This document shows positions 35,640 through 46,766 of a DNA stretch of 64,000 nucleotides, in pieces. Under the pieces are notes generated by a model that ran no database searches, had not been told where the DNA came from, and worked only from the letters and a program-made list of their open reading frames with translations. Position 1 is the stretch's first letter. Every line of letters starts with the position of its first letter. Source of the stretch: Phytoseiulus persimilis (lineage: Eukaryota > Arthropoda > Arachnida > Mesostigmata > Phytoseiidae); assembly GCA_037576195.1 (NCBI GenBank), contig CM075103.1:28542723-28606722 (forward strand), given 5' to 3'. A program made the position numbers and the translations under genes.

Positions 35640-36115
35640 AATTCAGTGGATTAGGAGCCAATAAGTGGATGTGGCCATTGAAATCACCCCCTATGATGAG
35701 TCCCTTCCCAGTACATTCTTTTCCAATAAATTCGGTCTAGGTTCCCATCTGCTTCCTGTTCGTCGATCCTGCCGTTTTCGCGTAGTAGATCGATATCATA
35801 ATCCATACTACTGCCAAAGTCTTTAACTCGACTGCCATCCAGTCTTCATCCTCCCCTCTCTCCTTGAGGTTCAGGTGATCTGCGACGAGGATACCCACGC
35901 CCCCAAAAACTTGTCTACCCGTGGGGCCCGATCTGTTGTTCCCGAACCATCTGAATCCTTCCATCGTTGGAGGCTTCTCCTGATTCATGAGCTTGGCTTC
36001 ACTTACCATCAGGATGTCCGAGCGCTGGGCTTCCATGATTTCTACTATAGCCCTTTTTTTTTAATGGGTTCTGACTCCGTTCGGGTTGAGGGCCGAGATG
36101 CGTAGGGATGCTTCC
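35640..36115 (-). mobile_element. Truncated non-LTR retrotransposon, endonuclease domain
   Basis: The minus-strand translation shows the apurinic-like endonuclease of a non-LTR (LINE-type) element. It opens with RISALNPNGVRTH, then KRAIVEIMEAQRSDILMVSE with the catalytic-type SEAKL. Next come a GF-WFGNNRSGPTGRQVFGG segment and VGILVADHLNL, and finally IIGGDFNGHI. The copy is dead: the frame breaks at a run of A (T run at about 36053-36062 on the plus strand), a TAG interrupts it before the GDFN motif, and the sequence ends soon after GDFNGHIH with no reverse transcriptase. It sits between the two IR-like genes. Confidence 0.72.
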
Positions 36116-36185
36116 GCTCTCTCGTCAGCCCGAGTCCCCCTCGGCCCCTCTACCTCCGACTAGGATCGACGTTGAAGGTTGCTCC

Positions 36186-36670
36186 TCACCATGAGGATTC
36201 TGCCTCCTCCCGTTGGGCCCTCATTGCCCCTCCTCGGTGGTAACCGCTGGTGTTGCTGCTGCGGTCTTTGTCTCTGAGGCTCCCCTCGGGCTTCGTTGTG
36301 CCGTCCGGGTACTTCCTCTTGAATTTCTTCTCGGTCCTCTTGCGATCCTCCTCAATGACATATTTGAAAGCAGGGTCCATTCTCGCGTCGAGAGGCGTCG
36401 TTCTGTAGATTTCGGTCGGGGCTCTCCCGACGCCACAGGGTTGATTGCCTCCGAATCCTTGTTCCAGGGTTCTTCTCCTCCGATGTTTCGAATGTGTGAC
36501 TGCGTCTTCAATCCCATGGTTCGGGGGCATTGTGTGCTCCATGGGACAGATGGAACAAGCTGTTCTGGAATATTCGACAGAGACCGAGTTTCTGAGCAAC
36601 TGCGAGACTTTCTCGCCTTCCGAACGAATCTAATAACTCTTCAGCAGTCTCGTCGCGCCGATCCGAATTG
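36186..36670 (-). pseudogene. Possible gag-like ORF1 remnant of the same retrotransposon
   Basis: This minus-strand frame lies immediately upstream of the endonuclease remnant. It has a cysteine/histidine cluster (CSICPMEHTMPPNHG, then THSKH) followed by a very basic, low-complexity tail (EEDRKRTEKKFKRKYPDGTT). That is the usual style of ORF1/gag proteins of non-LTR elements. The zinc-finger spacing is not canonical and the frame is short, so the assignment rests mainly on position. Confidence 0.35.
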
Positions 36671-36851
36671 ATTCCGATCAGATTCCTCGAGGGAAATCCA
36701 TTGGTTTTCGAGAATCTGAGGCGCCCCCGGGAGCACTTCAATAGATTGGATTCTTTCATATTATTTACCGATGCCTTCACGTCTCCAAGGTCTGATGCGA
36801 TATCTGTTTGCTGCTATTGAAGCACGCTGCGGTAACGCTCAGCATAGCGGA

Positions 36852-36867
36852 GCCACCATTCGCCGAG
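36852..36867 (+). promoter_or_regulatory. Conserved 16-bp leader block of IR-like gene 2
   Basis: Identical GCCACCATTCGCCGAG to the block at 26858-26873, again 25 nt from the start codon. Confidence 0.4.
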
Positions 36868-36892
36868 CATCACTACGACGAGGTGTTTCGAG

Positions 36893-38848
36893 ATGGGGAT
36901 TCTCGACGGATTGTGGCGCAAGCGTAAGTATCTCGGATGTAGCGCATGTTTTGCGGCGGCGATTTTTCTGTTCCACAAGGATTTGAGTCGAGTGCAAGAG
37001 GAAGCTACGGACTCGGAGCCCCGAGAAGAGCCTATATCTCTGCACAGCCAATTCGAGTCAACCTTCCGAGCATCTGAAGACGACGAGGAAATCGTCGCTC
37101 ATGTGGCGAGTAAAGTGGAGAGCTTCATAAAGAAGGACAACATTCAGACCGAGCTCGTTGATTGCGACCTGAGGCACTGGTTCAAAACGTGGAACCACAC
37201 AGTTCTGACCAGGAGTTTACGGAATTTCGCAGAAGACGATAAATTTGCTCACGATGCCACGAATCCACGGAGGAGGAGATTCGTTTTTTTATGCTACAAT
37301 CGCACCGGAGTTTTCGGAACTGAGCTTCTCGATCTAAGCTTCCGAACCAAATCGTACTTCCCGCGACGCGTAGACGCGACCGGTTTGCTGATCGCGATCA
37401 CCAGAGACTTGCGATCCCGGAGGATAATCTCCGAGCAGCTACGAAGTTTCCCGGCTCATTTCAAGGAGGTAATTTATATGAATGTTCCGCTCGGGGGGAA
37501 CGCTCGGACGGCGCTTCTATGTATCAAGCAACTCTACGTCAGAATGACTTTCGGATTCATCATGAGCATCGAACGTTTCAGGCAGCCACTTTCAATAACT
37601 GAATGTATTCACGATTGGTATCCAACCGACGAAAGAAAGCAATGTCCTCAATCCCTATCGAAGACTCAAGAACTCAAAGATATGATTTTCGTGAGGCTGC
37701 CGAGACCTCATATGAATGTATACACCTCGAGCGATCGTGAGCCGTGTTTCAATATGACCTTCGAGGGCGCTTTCTTCGCGCATGATCCGGGGAACTCACC
37801 AAAATTGCCTCTCTTCGTGGACAATGAGGTAACCGCTCATAGCTTCGATAAGATCGTCCCTACGTTCGCAGTCAGAGGGGGCGTGTTCAACATAACCGTA
37901 TTGAGTATCATGGCCCTCCTCGGCGTTTCACTCTGGTTGCTCAGTGGTGTACCTTCCACGAGCACGTTTCTCGCTCTGTTGTGCACAGTTTCGAGCTCCG
38001 GAGGACGCTCTGGGCCACTCGAGAAAAAAGCTGCCCTCGGGGCTTTCGCCTGGATCCTCGGGAATCTATTCTTCTCGCTCGTTCTCGTCGATGACATGAC
38101 TTCGAGTATCACCGTGCCGGATAACTCTCGGATAACGCAGCTTCGAGAATGTGCGCCAGACAAAGAGGTTACTCACTTCGGGAGAAAATATCGGAACATC
38201 ATCCCTTCCGACTTCTTCGGCTTAGCTTCGGGAGGCCCAGAGATGACAGGGCAGAGCGAGATGATAATCTGCGGCTTACAATTCGAAGTTGACGAGTTGG
38301 GTCGCTTCTTCGATTTCCGGAACCTGTATCGCATAAAGCTCCGAGAATCTGGACAACCCATATTCATGTCCCCGTATTATTTCACCGGGTTCCCGTGTCC
38401 ACCGAGAAGCTCCACAACGAGGTGCATGGGTGTTTATTCTTTCACGGACATTTCCAGATGGAACGAATACGCTCTCATCGTGTTACGATTCGACCTCTTC
38501 AAACACCCGGTTCGGGAAACTCGGAGGCTTGTGTTGGGCCTCCACGAGAACGGCATTGAGAGTAAGCACGGATGTTGCAAAGATAGAAGAAACATCAGCA
38601 GATATTTAGCAAGCTTCCTCTCGAGCTTGGAGCCTAAGCCAACTGCTCCGACCAAATCAGTGGACGATATTCAGTCGATGTTAATCATCTTCGGTTCCGG
38701 TATTGCGATGATCTGTTTCGTCGTGGAGCTCCTGACTCGTTTCATCGGCCGAGTCTGGTCAGAACGAACGAGAGAAATGGTCCGTCAGTCGTGTCTCTCT
38801 CGCAACCGACAGCTTTGGCCATCGTCTCGACGAGTGGCTCCAGCATAG
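36893..38848 (+). CDS. Divergent ionotropic-receptor-like protein 2
   Basis: Intronless 651-aa paralogue of the gene at 26899, on the same strand 8.1 kb downstream of its stop. The two proteins match in blocks along their whole length: MGxLxxxWRKR, FLCYNRTGV (132-140), the LALLCTVSSSGG pore-like segment (360-371), AWILGNLFFSLVLVDDMTSS (386-405), FFDFRNLYRI (472-481), WNEYALIVLRFDLFKHPVRE (523-542) and HGCCKDR (559-565). Hydrophobic segments are at 14-27, 332-351 (M1), 380-403 (M3) and 596-616 (M4). The C-terminal tail after M4 is about 35 residues, longer than in the paralogue. The topology is that of an ionotropic receptor subunit, and expression in chemosensory neurons is inferred only. No stop or frameshift is seen, so both copies look functional. 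A distant AATAAA lies at 39364. Confidence 0.68.
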   Translation: MGILDGLWRKRKYLGCSACFAAAIFLFHKDLSRVQEEATDSEPREEPISLHSQFESTFRASEDDEEIVAHVASKVESFIKKDNIQTELVDCDLRHWFKTWNHTVLTRSLRNFAEDDKFAHDATNPRRRRFVFLCYNRTGVFGTELLDLSFRTKSYFPRRVDATGLLIAITRDLRSRRIISEQLRSFPAHFKEVIYMNVPLGGNARTALLCIKQLYVRMTFGFIMSIERFRQPLSITECIHDWYPTDERKQCPQSLSKTQELKDMIFVRLPRPHMNVYTSSDREPCFNMTFEGAFFAHDPGNSPKLPLFVDNEVTAHSFDKIVPTFAVRGGVFNITVLSIMALLGVSLWLLSGVPSTSTFLALLCTVSSSGGRSGPLEKKAALGAFAWILGNLFFSLVLVDDMTSSITVPDNSRITQLRECAPDKEVTHFGRKYRNIIPSDFFGLASGGPEMTGQSEMIICGLQFEVDELGRFFDFRNLYRIKLRESGQPIFMSPYYFTGFPCPPRSSTTRCMGVYSFTDISRWNEYALIVLRFDLFKHPVRETRRLVLGLHENGIESKHGCCKDRRNISRYLASFLSSLEPKPTAPTKSVDDIQSMLIIFGSGIAMICFVVELLTRFIGRVWSERTREMVRQSCLSRNRQLWPSSRRVAPA

Positions 38849-38929
38849 CTACCTGAGCGGTCGTCGTCCCTTAAACAGAGTGGAAATAGTGGCAATTCGC
38901 AACCAATGAGTCATCACGTCGGTTACGTC

Positions 38930-40090
38930 CTTGATGAGGTATGACCAGGGAGGCCGATGGGGAGGGCGCGGCTCCACTTTCGGTGAATCGGGTCGGATGC
39001 GAGTCTCCAGGCGGTAAAAATGTGCGTGACCTTCAGAATCTCGTCGGCACACCGAAACGCTTCCCCAGCCGATGCAGAACAGATCCAGAACATTACTCAA
39101 ACCCCTGTGTGGAGTCCTCCTCCGGAGAATCCCTATGTCGCTCGCAGCTGCGACGCCCACTGAAATCCAAGCGACGAAATATATTACGAAGAATCGGCGT
39201 TTCTCAGGGTCTCTCCGATTGAGTGATCGATGCAGAGTGTTACAGCTCGGAATACAGAAGTGATTCGGAACTTTTGTTCTGGCGATTGAATCCTTGTGGA
39301 AGCGGATATCGTCCCTCCATCGGCTATACACAGATCGGACCAGAATGAATCTGTTCCATTCAAAATAAATGCTGTCCAAGAAGACCAAACTCAGGTACTC
39401 AGACGTTGATGCCGTTTACAAGTGGCCATTCGCGAAATCCCTCGGCGTGAACTTCGAGAATAGTAGAGAATATTGCGCACGGGACTCCAAACTGTTGACA
39501 TGGATTCTAACGATTTCAGCGTAGGTTCTACAAACGGTCCGGCGCAGGAATAAACCTGCCGATGTCGAACAGGTGAATGGACGAGGGAAGCTGACCCAAT
39601 GCTGAGCCTCATAGAATCCACAGTCTCCGTCATTTCGATGAAATAGCTCATTCGTTTTTGTGAAACACAGCCGAATCAGCTTAGATCGGCTGACCGAGCT
39701 CAAGAACGTTTCCTATCGAAAGTCAGGATATGTACTTACAATGGATTGTGGGATATCGCTGAAAGCGGACGCTAGGTAAAGGATTAATTGGGCATATTGA
39801 CAGCTGTATGAGACGATGAACGATACGAACGACAAACTCCAAGCGGAATCGGTATTCCGCGAATCAGGATGTCTGAGTTCAAAAATGTTATTTTTCCTCG
39901 TTCTCCGACCCATGAACTCTGTCGCTGTTGGTCTGCGAGCACGGAGGCTCGCCGGCTGGTTCGCCGACATACCATTCCTGCTCGTTGGAGTAGCATTCAT
40001 GAACCTCTCGAGCTTTGGGAGATGCTCAACCCATTCCTGGATGATGCTAGAGAGAGGTGAAACTTCCAAGGTCTGACGCGTGTTGCACAA
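38930..40090 (-). pseudogene. Degraded gustatory-receptor-like gene
   Basis: Minus-strand pieces read in GR order. A TM5-like segment, WSLSFVSFIVSYSCQYAQLI, ends DIPQSI before GTAAGT (about 39738). A loop follows with SRSKLIRLCFTKTNELFHR (about 39690-39630). Further down is a TM6-like RRFFVIYFVAWISVGVAAAS, and in another frame ADEILKVTHIFTAWRLAS, resembling the TM6-TM7 loop. Joining them needs at least two frame changes and either an in-frame TAG or a 27-nt GT...AG gap. It overlaps the 3' flank of the second IR-like gene on the other strand. A relic is more likely than a working receptor. Confidence 0.38.
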
Positions 40091-43000
40091 GGAGAACGAG
40101 CGGAATGGAATCGGTCAAGTAGTTTGAGATGGATTGCAGGGACATCTGACTCAGTTATGGATTTCGGCAAACCCGACCGAAAAATATTTGAAGATGTTCC
40201 CCACTGGGCGCGTGGAGAGAGGTGTATCAGATATCGCGATGGGTGTCGTGACTCGCCAAGATTCTGTCCGAAGACTACGCCACCAACTTGGAGTTTCACT
40301 GGGACAACGGGAACATCCTTGAAATGGTGGCGATCGCGCGTGTCGAAAGGGTTCAGTCAGCTTTTCCAGTCACTTCTGGTACGTGCGGCTATCCTGATGC
40401 TTTCGATTATGGGTGAGTGGCTGGGCTTGTTCGCTTGCACGCCTGTTCCGGCTCTTCATCGATTATTGACGAAGATCCGCATCGCTTGATTACAGACTTA
40501 TACCCGATGAACGGCTTGAGTCACGTTCGACACTGCTGTCTCCGCTGCAGGCATTTCTCGGGAGGAAACGATGAATAGTTTCATGCCTCTTCATCAGCTG
40601 TTATACTAGTGATGAGAGCCCTTCGGATTGTGCGAGCCTCGCATGTTCGTGCTAATGATCGAGGAGCTTCCAGAAATTCAGGAAACATCACTCCGCAGGT
40701 TCAAATATTCGTAGGAAAGTTTAAGTAACGAATGGCGGCGGTCGCTTCCGACGCCAGACACCAGCAACGAACATTGGATCAAAAATGTCATCCATACCTT
40801 CGAACTTGGACTCTTCCTTCACGCCTCAAGCAACAATTTCAACAGCAGCATTATCAATATCAACGAGAGAACTGTGCGCTATGTGAAAACTCCTCGAAAG
40901 ATCCAGATTCAGGATCTGCTTCAGGTGATCGTTGTTGACGTGAGTAGCGATCGATTCCCAGGGTCGGTTGGACCGGGAGAAATCAGTACAGCGAGCGGGG
41001 ATGTGCGAGAACATCTCTAGTCCCTGTTTTGATGAAGATTCTGAGAAGTTTTCAAACGACGATGATAACGAAAACATCATGAGCTCAGCAATTCAGGTCG
41101 TCCCCTGCCCTGGCGGGCGGGTGGTCGTTCACGGGGTTGATTGCAACGATCGATTGTTTTTATCGATTCATCTCCGCAAAGTGCAACGAGCGTAAACCGA
41201 AGAGGAGTGAGTAGGGTTTATGCGAGTCTTCCTCAGAGGTCAACGCAGCTTGTTCGGGCGGATATAGGCGCCATGGTATGACGAGCTCGAAAGAGGCCGT
41301 ACACTTAAAAATCCGCTCTGTGTTCCTTCATCAATCGAAGCCGATCACGGAATCTGGACAAATCGCAATCCACGATTCGGAATAGGTTCTCCATCGGAGG
41401 GCTCGCAAAAGTAATAACCTCTTTCCTGTGCCTCGAGCCGTCAGACGGCTCCTCATTCACCACACAGCTCCCGATCCGGGCTTCTCTGATCTATTGTCTG
41501 CGTTGGCTAAATTCACATGTAGAACAAGAAAGCATCCATAAACACGAGAAAAACCATGGTCTCTCAATGTGTTCCGAATCTCTGACTTCGAAGCGAGGCT
41601 CCTCTGCATCCTCATCAGCAAACCTTGAAGATATTCAGGATTGAATAATCTTCCAGCGCATTCAATTTTCCATGAAGACGCCGGACAAGGAAAAAATGAA
41701 ACAACTATGGCCGCCACTTTGTTATCACGCTTTGGCAACACGGACTTGCCATAGGTCGTCATTCTTCAGCCTCCAGAACGTTCGGATTGTTCGGAGTCGC
41801 ACCAATATACACCACTCCTCTCCATTGCAGAAATGGAGAAGATAATATGAGAAACCTCAATGCTTGTATCCGTGATCCGACCTAGTCATCGAACAGGGAC
41901 TTCTTGAGGATAATCGAGAGTGAGACTTCTGTGGAGCGTTTCGCTGGGCCGCTCCAGGTGAAAGATGGAATTTCGCGGAGAGAGTCGTTCAGGATCGAGA
42001 CAAACTCCTCATGCAAGCAGTGACAAAATATTGTCACCAGGAGGGATGCGGTTACAGGAGCCGTTGAGCTCTAGAATCATAAAACGATGTCGATCAGCCG
42101 AGGACCGCCACTGTTCGGGTTCCTGAAGTCATCTTCCCCGTCGCTCACACGATGGTACAAGCTCGTAGCTGTAACGGCAGAGCTCTGGAGAATTTTCCAA
42201 ATCACTCCTCGAAGTGGAGGAGTACGGATCGCTCGCCGATGGGGAATGGAGAAGAGGGGACCCTCTGCACTCGTCGTTCGACTTCGATTGAAGTGTTGGG
42301 TTGATGACGTAATGTGTAGCATACTGGAGTCGGGAGCGTTTCCCTGATTCTATGGGAGGAATTATCTCCCTTTGTCGACGGGAACGAGTGCGTGTCTTCG
42401 TTACGCTAAACGGACTTATTGTCCGACTTGCCCCTTCCGCGACCGAACAGTACGGGTTGCTCTGTGTTTTGGTTGCACGCTTTCAATGCGTCGTACTGTA
42501 GTAGCGTGCCGTCGTCGCTCTCCAGAGCGGAGCGACTGGATAGGATCGCGGAGCGGCACCCGATGGTTTGTGTTAGAAGAGCCGTTCAGGCGGATCTCCA
42601 CCTGGAACGGGGTTCCGGGTTTGTCTCGGAAGGGCTCTCTGTCACCGGAGGCTGGTTCGCTGAACACCCATGGAAACCCAGATGTTGCTGGGAAGCACAG
42701 CGGCGAGCGAGGCGCGGAACAGGAATCGCATCGTTGGTCCGAGGCTGAGCCCTCCACTTAGCGGCTCGGAGTTGGTTCATCTTCCTCGGAATGGGTATGC
42801 GAGATGGAGTATCAAATCCTCTGATATGAGTCGTTCGAGGTAGATGTTCGGGGAAGCGGAAGCGACGTGATTCTGCCGAAGACGTTCTATCGTAATCTAT
42901 ATGAACGTTATTACACAAAAGAACATGAACGACTTATGAGAGATGATACCCAGTGCGCTCGACTCGGCGCGGACCCGGCCCGCTCTGGTTTCCGACTCGA

Positions 43001-46000
43001 GCTCCTCTCTCGACTTCCTCCGTTTTATTTTACTGTTACAGCCGGCCATTTCTTGTTTCTGTGATCAGTCATTCACAGCCGTGCGTTCCTATACGAGCAG
43101 AAACTTTTTACAACTCCGTTCGCCCGCGGAAGACTCTTTCGCTCCCCCGACTCTGTTCCTTGTCTCACGTCAGTTGGTCCCGCGAAACGTCGAGGTCCCT
43201 CCTCGGCATCCCGAGCCTTGCAGCAGCTGACAATTCTGCATTCGATTTCATTGCGCATCATTGATCCCACCGCGGAGCGTTGATCTGAATCGTTCGGAAC
43301 AGTCACCAAAGTCATCGAAATCCGAACATTGTCCTTCGAGAGCGCTTGTTGTTATGCTCAAGGACGATCTCATGAGCGCCATAAATTGGACAGGATGAAA
43401 AAAATCGCGAACACCTCAATGGTTTCCTCAAGTATTGGAGAGGAGTTCGGGGGCAGAGCCGGTCCGGGACAGTGAGGTGCGTGCCGATGATTTCCGCAGC
43501 GTCTCTCCCATTATCTTTTTTTTCGCGCTAACACAATTGTGCGACAATGAAAAGCACCCTCCAGGGAAGCGCGGCCAGAGCCATAAGCGCGACAGCGAGT
43601 CTCAAGCCTTGTGATCGGCGCGAGCGAGGGCACCAATGCTCTTCATGGACGTGTGTCAGAGCCTGCTTTTTCGCGACGAGGAGAACGTCGTTACTTCAAT
43701 TGAAGAAATGTCCGAACGACGAGAGAGAGACAACTATCTGAAGCCGCTCCGCCCGATGTCGAACGGCACGTTCGAAGTAACTCGGCGCTGATGCGCTTGT
43801 TATCGTCACGGAACGGTCCGTCGACAAGCCGGCTTATTGATTGCCAACGAACTTGATCAGACGCACGTTGAGGTGACCTTATGAGAATTGCCCTGTTCAC
43901 GCTCATCTGCGCCAAATCAACAGATGTGTTGCCCGTTCACTACGGTCAGCTCATTAGGTTGCGTGCACACGGCGTGCAGCGTCGTGTACCTGCACATTGC
44001 CTGTCCGCAGCCGCCGCTCGGCTTCACCCTTGCTGCTTAACGCTTGGTCGCTCAACTGAAACGGAGGCCACAATAATAATGTGATGACTACGCCGAGCTG
44101 AACCGGCAAAAGCGAACCAATAAAGTGCCGCGCAGCCCCTACATCAGCGACGCTCGGCCCACAGGAGTCAACAGGAGCGGCAGTCAGTCAGTCAAAGCTT
44201 GACTGTATTGAAGTGGCCTTGAAATCGCCTTCGATGACCTTGAATACTTTGTCAAATGAATTGTTCGTCCGAATCGACCTTCCCCGAACCGCACGCCGCG
44301 CGAGAATCTACGTGTCGGAGAACTTTCAAACAGCGGAGCCGCCGTTCCGTTGATGGTTTTGCGTTGCTTCTCCGAATCTTCGAGGCCCCGCACACCTGTT
44401 CCGCGCAGAATCGCGTTCCCGAATTCCCGTAGAGCGATCTCAGTTCCAGTTCCAAAGTAAATCCCGGAGCTGGCCACCGTCCCATGTCCGCGTTCGGAAG
44501 GCCTGTTGAGAGCACACAATCTTGAGAAGCTGAAGAGGATGAGTTCCGCTCGATGTCAAACACCTCGAAAGACAGTATCGAGTGCTGCTATTGTGGCGGT
44601 GGAGAGAAACAGAGTCGACGAGCAGATACTTCTTGACCCGAGTCCTCTTCAAACTCAATTTCGTTCGAGAACTTGTCCATCCTCTCTTGGACCGGTCGCG
44701 CCGAGGACGATGACGCTGACGAAGATAACACCAGCAGCTCGTTCGCAAGAGAGACCTGTAGCGATTGCCGCACATAGGAACTCAGAGCCCGGCTACATAT
44801 ATGTTTATGTCGGGTCGTAAAGCCTTTATGAGTCAAGCAACAAGCGGTTCGCATGCGCGTATGTATTCACAGAGAGGAGAGTCGCCACCCGCTGGAGGAA
44901 TCGAAGACGCCGGCAGAGGGTCCAGACCGAGGAGCGATTCAATGTTCGGAAAAAAAAGCAGATATGAATACGGGATACTCTGATAACCGTAGCTCGGCAT
45001 TGTTCCGTCTGGTACGGACGCAAAAAGCGTGGAGCAACTCCAGGTGTGACAGACGTGGTCTCCGAGGCAACGACAGGCCAGCCCTGCTTGCTCCCGAAAC
45101 GTCCTGTATCGCTCCGTTGCGTTTGTTGCCTGCTGACGTCGAGTGCCGCATGAAGGACTCACTGGCAGGCAGGCAGGCAGGCAGGCATTGAGGCTGGAGA
45201 CCTCAAAGTCTTCGTGGCTTCCACCGAGTTCCGTTCTCGACCTCCTCCGACCCGGGTTTCATGCGAATTCCCCTTGACCAAACCTTGACCAAAGATGTAC
45301 GCGCGCAACGGCGGACTTCTTCGAGAGGTAAGTGAGCCTGCACGGGGGAGCTGTGCCGTTGCAGCCGACCCTCCAAGAAACGTGTCACAATGAGTCGAAG
45401 GAGACCTGTGTCGACACCGCCTACGCAATACTGCGCTGCTGCTCCGTCAACTTCCCGTGACGTTCGGAGCTCGCTGTGGACTCTCTCGTGGCCTTCGAGG
45501 AACAGTTAGTTTCTCTGGCATCCTTGACATTCCACAGAAGTCCGAGTTCCGTCCGTTCCACTTTGAGCGGTGCGAGATGAAAACTTTCCGCGACCATCGT
45601 GTAGTGAAGTTTCGGTTCAATCGAGAGGGGGAACGAAACAAACAAACTCCGATTACCGAGAGGTCGAGGCGCCCGACGAGAGCACGTTCCATCGGCCCCC
45701 TCCTGGTGACGTGGAGTCTTTTTACACTGATTATAGGCACCTAAGAGTTCCTCCTAGAGAAATCCAGCTGGGTCAGTGGATTCCCGATGAGACGCATACC
45801 CATACCTCCCCCACGAAACAGTTCCATCAGCCGCGCTTGGGCAAACTGTCTGCGAATCGTCTCATGAGCGAATTCGCTTCCCGTTTTATTCCGTCAAGGT
45901 TGCGTTGACGCATCCAATATCTGAAGGAATGATTTCGCCGCGATCAAAACCTTTACGCTGGTCCAAAACGGTTGACGCTCGATCTTTAACATCTTTCCTC

Positions 46001-46766
46001 GAAACGTGGGATCGAATGCGCTGTTTCGATATTGTCCGGGGATTTCTGAGGTTGAGCGGGCCGAGGACCGGCCGACGGAGTTGACGACGCTGCCTTTCTC
46101 CGCGAACAGTGACGTTCCGACCGCTCGTCATGACTTCGTGTTTATCGTTCGTCTGTTTGTTGCCAGCTCATGTTTGTACTTAAAGGGGAACCGGTGTCGA
46201 TGGGCTGACTCGCTCTGCTTGAGATGCAGATTGTCTCAATAGCGAAGATACATCATCTTGTTCATATAGTGGCAAGAGACTGTCAACGAGCCCTTCGAGG
46301 GGCTGTCTAGTTTCCCGTGAGGAAGTCCCTCGCGTTCGGAACAGGGCTGCTGGGGTCCATGACACCGAGAACCTCTGAGCCCCAGTCCGCATGCTGCATG
46401 CGAAGGCAAAGCAGTGCCACGTATTCCTCCTGCATCGCTGCTGTTGTTCTCCGGCTCGTTTTGGAGGGGTATGCTCAGTGATCCTTCTTGGCATTCAGTC
46501 GCGACACCCGCTTGTCCTCCGCTCCGGTTGGAGACTCCGGGGGGACATCTCCAGAAGGAGGAACCACTTCTTGAACCTGAGAGCATTCTCGGGTATATTC
46601 GACAAGACATGATCTGAAAAACGAATCATGGCAGCTTCTGACACCAAGTTAGTCGTCGGACTTTGCTGCTGTCGGCGCACTCGCGATATTTCTCCTCTTC
46701 GCTCCTTGGGGAATTCGATTCGAGAGAGAAGAGCGATTCATACGTCTCGCCCGATGCCAGCCCTGC
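40091..46766. other. No confident gene
   Basis: This 6.7-kb stretch has many overlapping short frames on both strands and no recognisable family. A plus-strand frame near 40160-40260 contains GVSDIAMGVVTRQDS, faintly like the S1 region of ionotropic receptors, but it is too short to call. A CAGG microsatellite lies at 45164-45187. Confidence 0.3.
45164..45187. repeat. (GGCA)n microsatellite
   Basis: About six copies of a GGCA/CAGG tetranucleotide repeat. Confidence 0.85.

Noticed and set aside
40124..40489. Plus-strand frame with GVSDIAMGVVTRQDS, considered as an ionotropic-receptor S1 fragment
   Set aside because: The resemblance covers about 15 residues only, and flanking residues and the other IR-like genes give no support.
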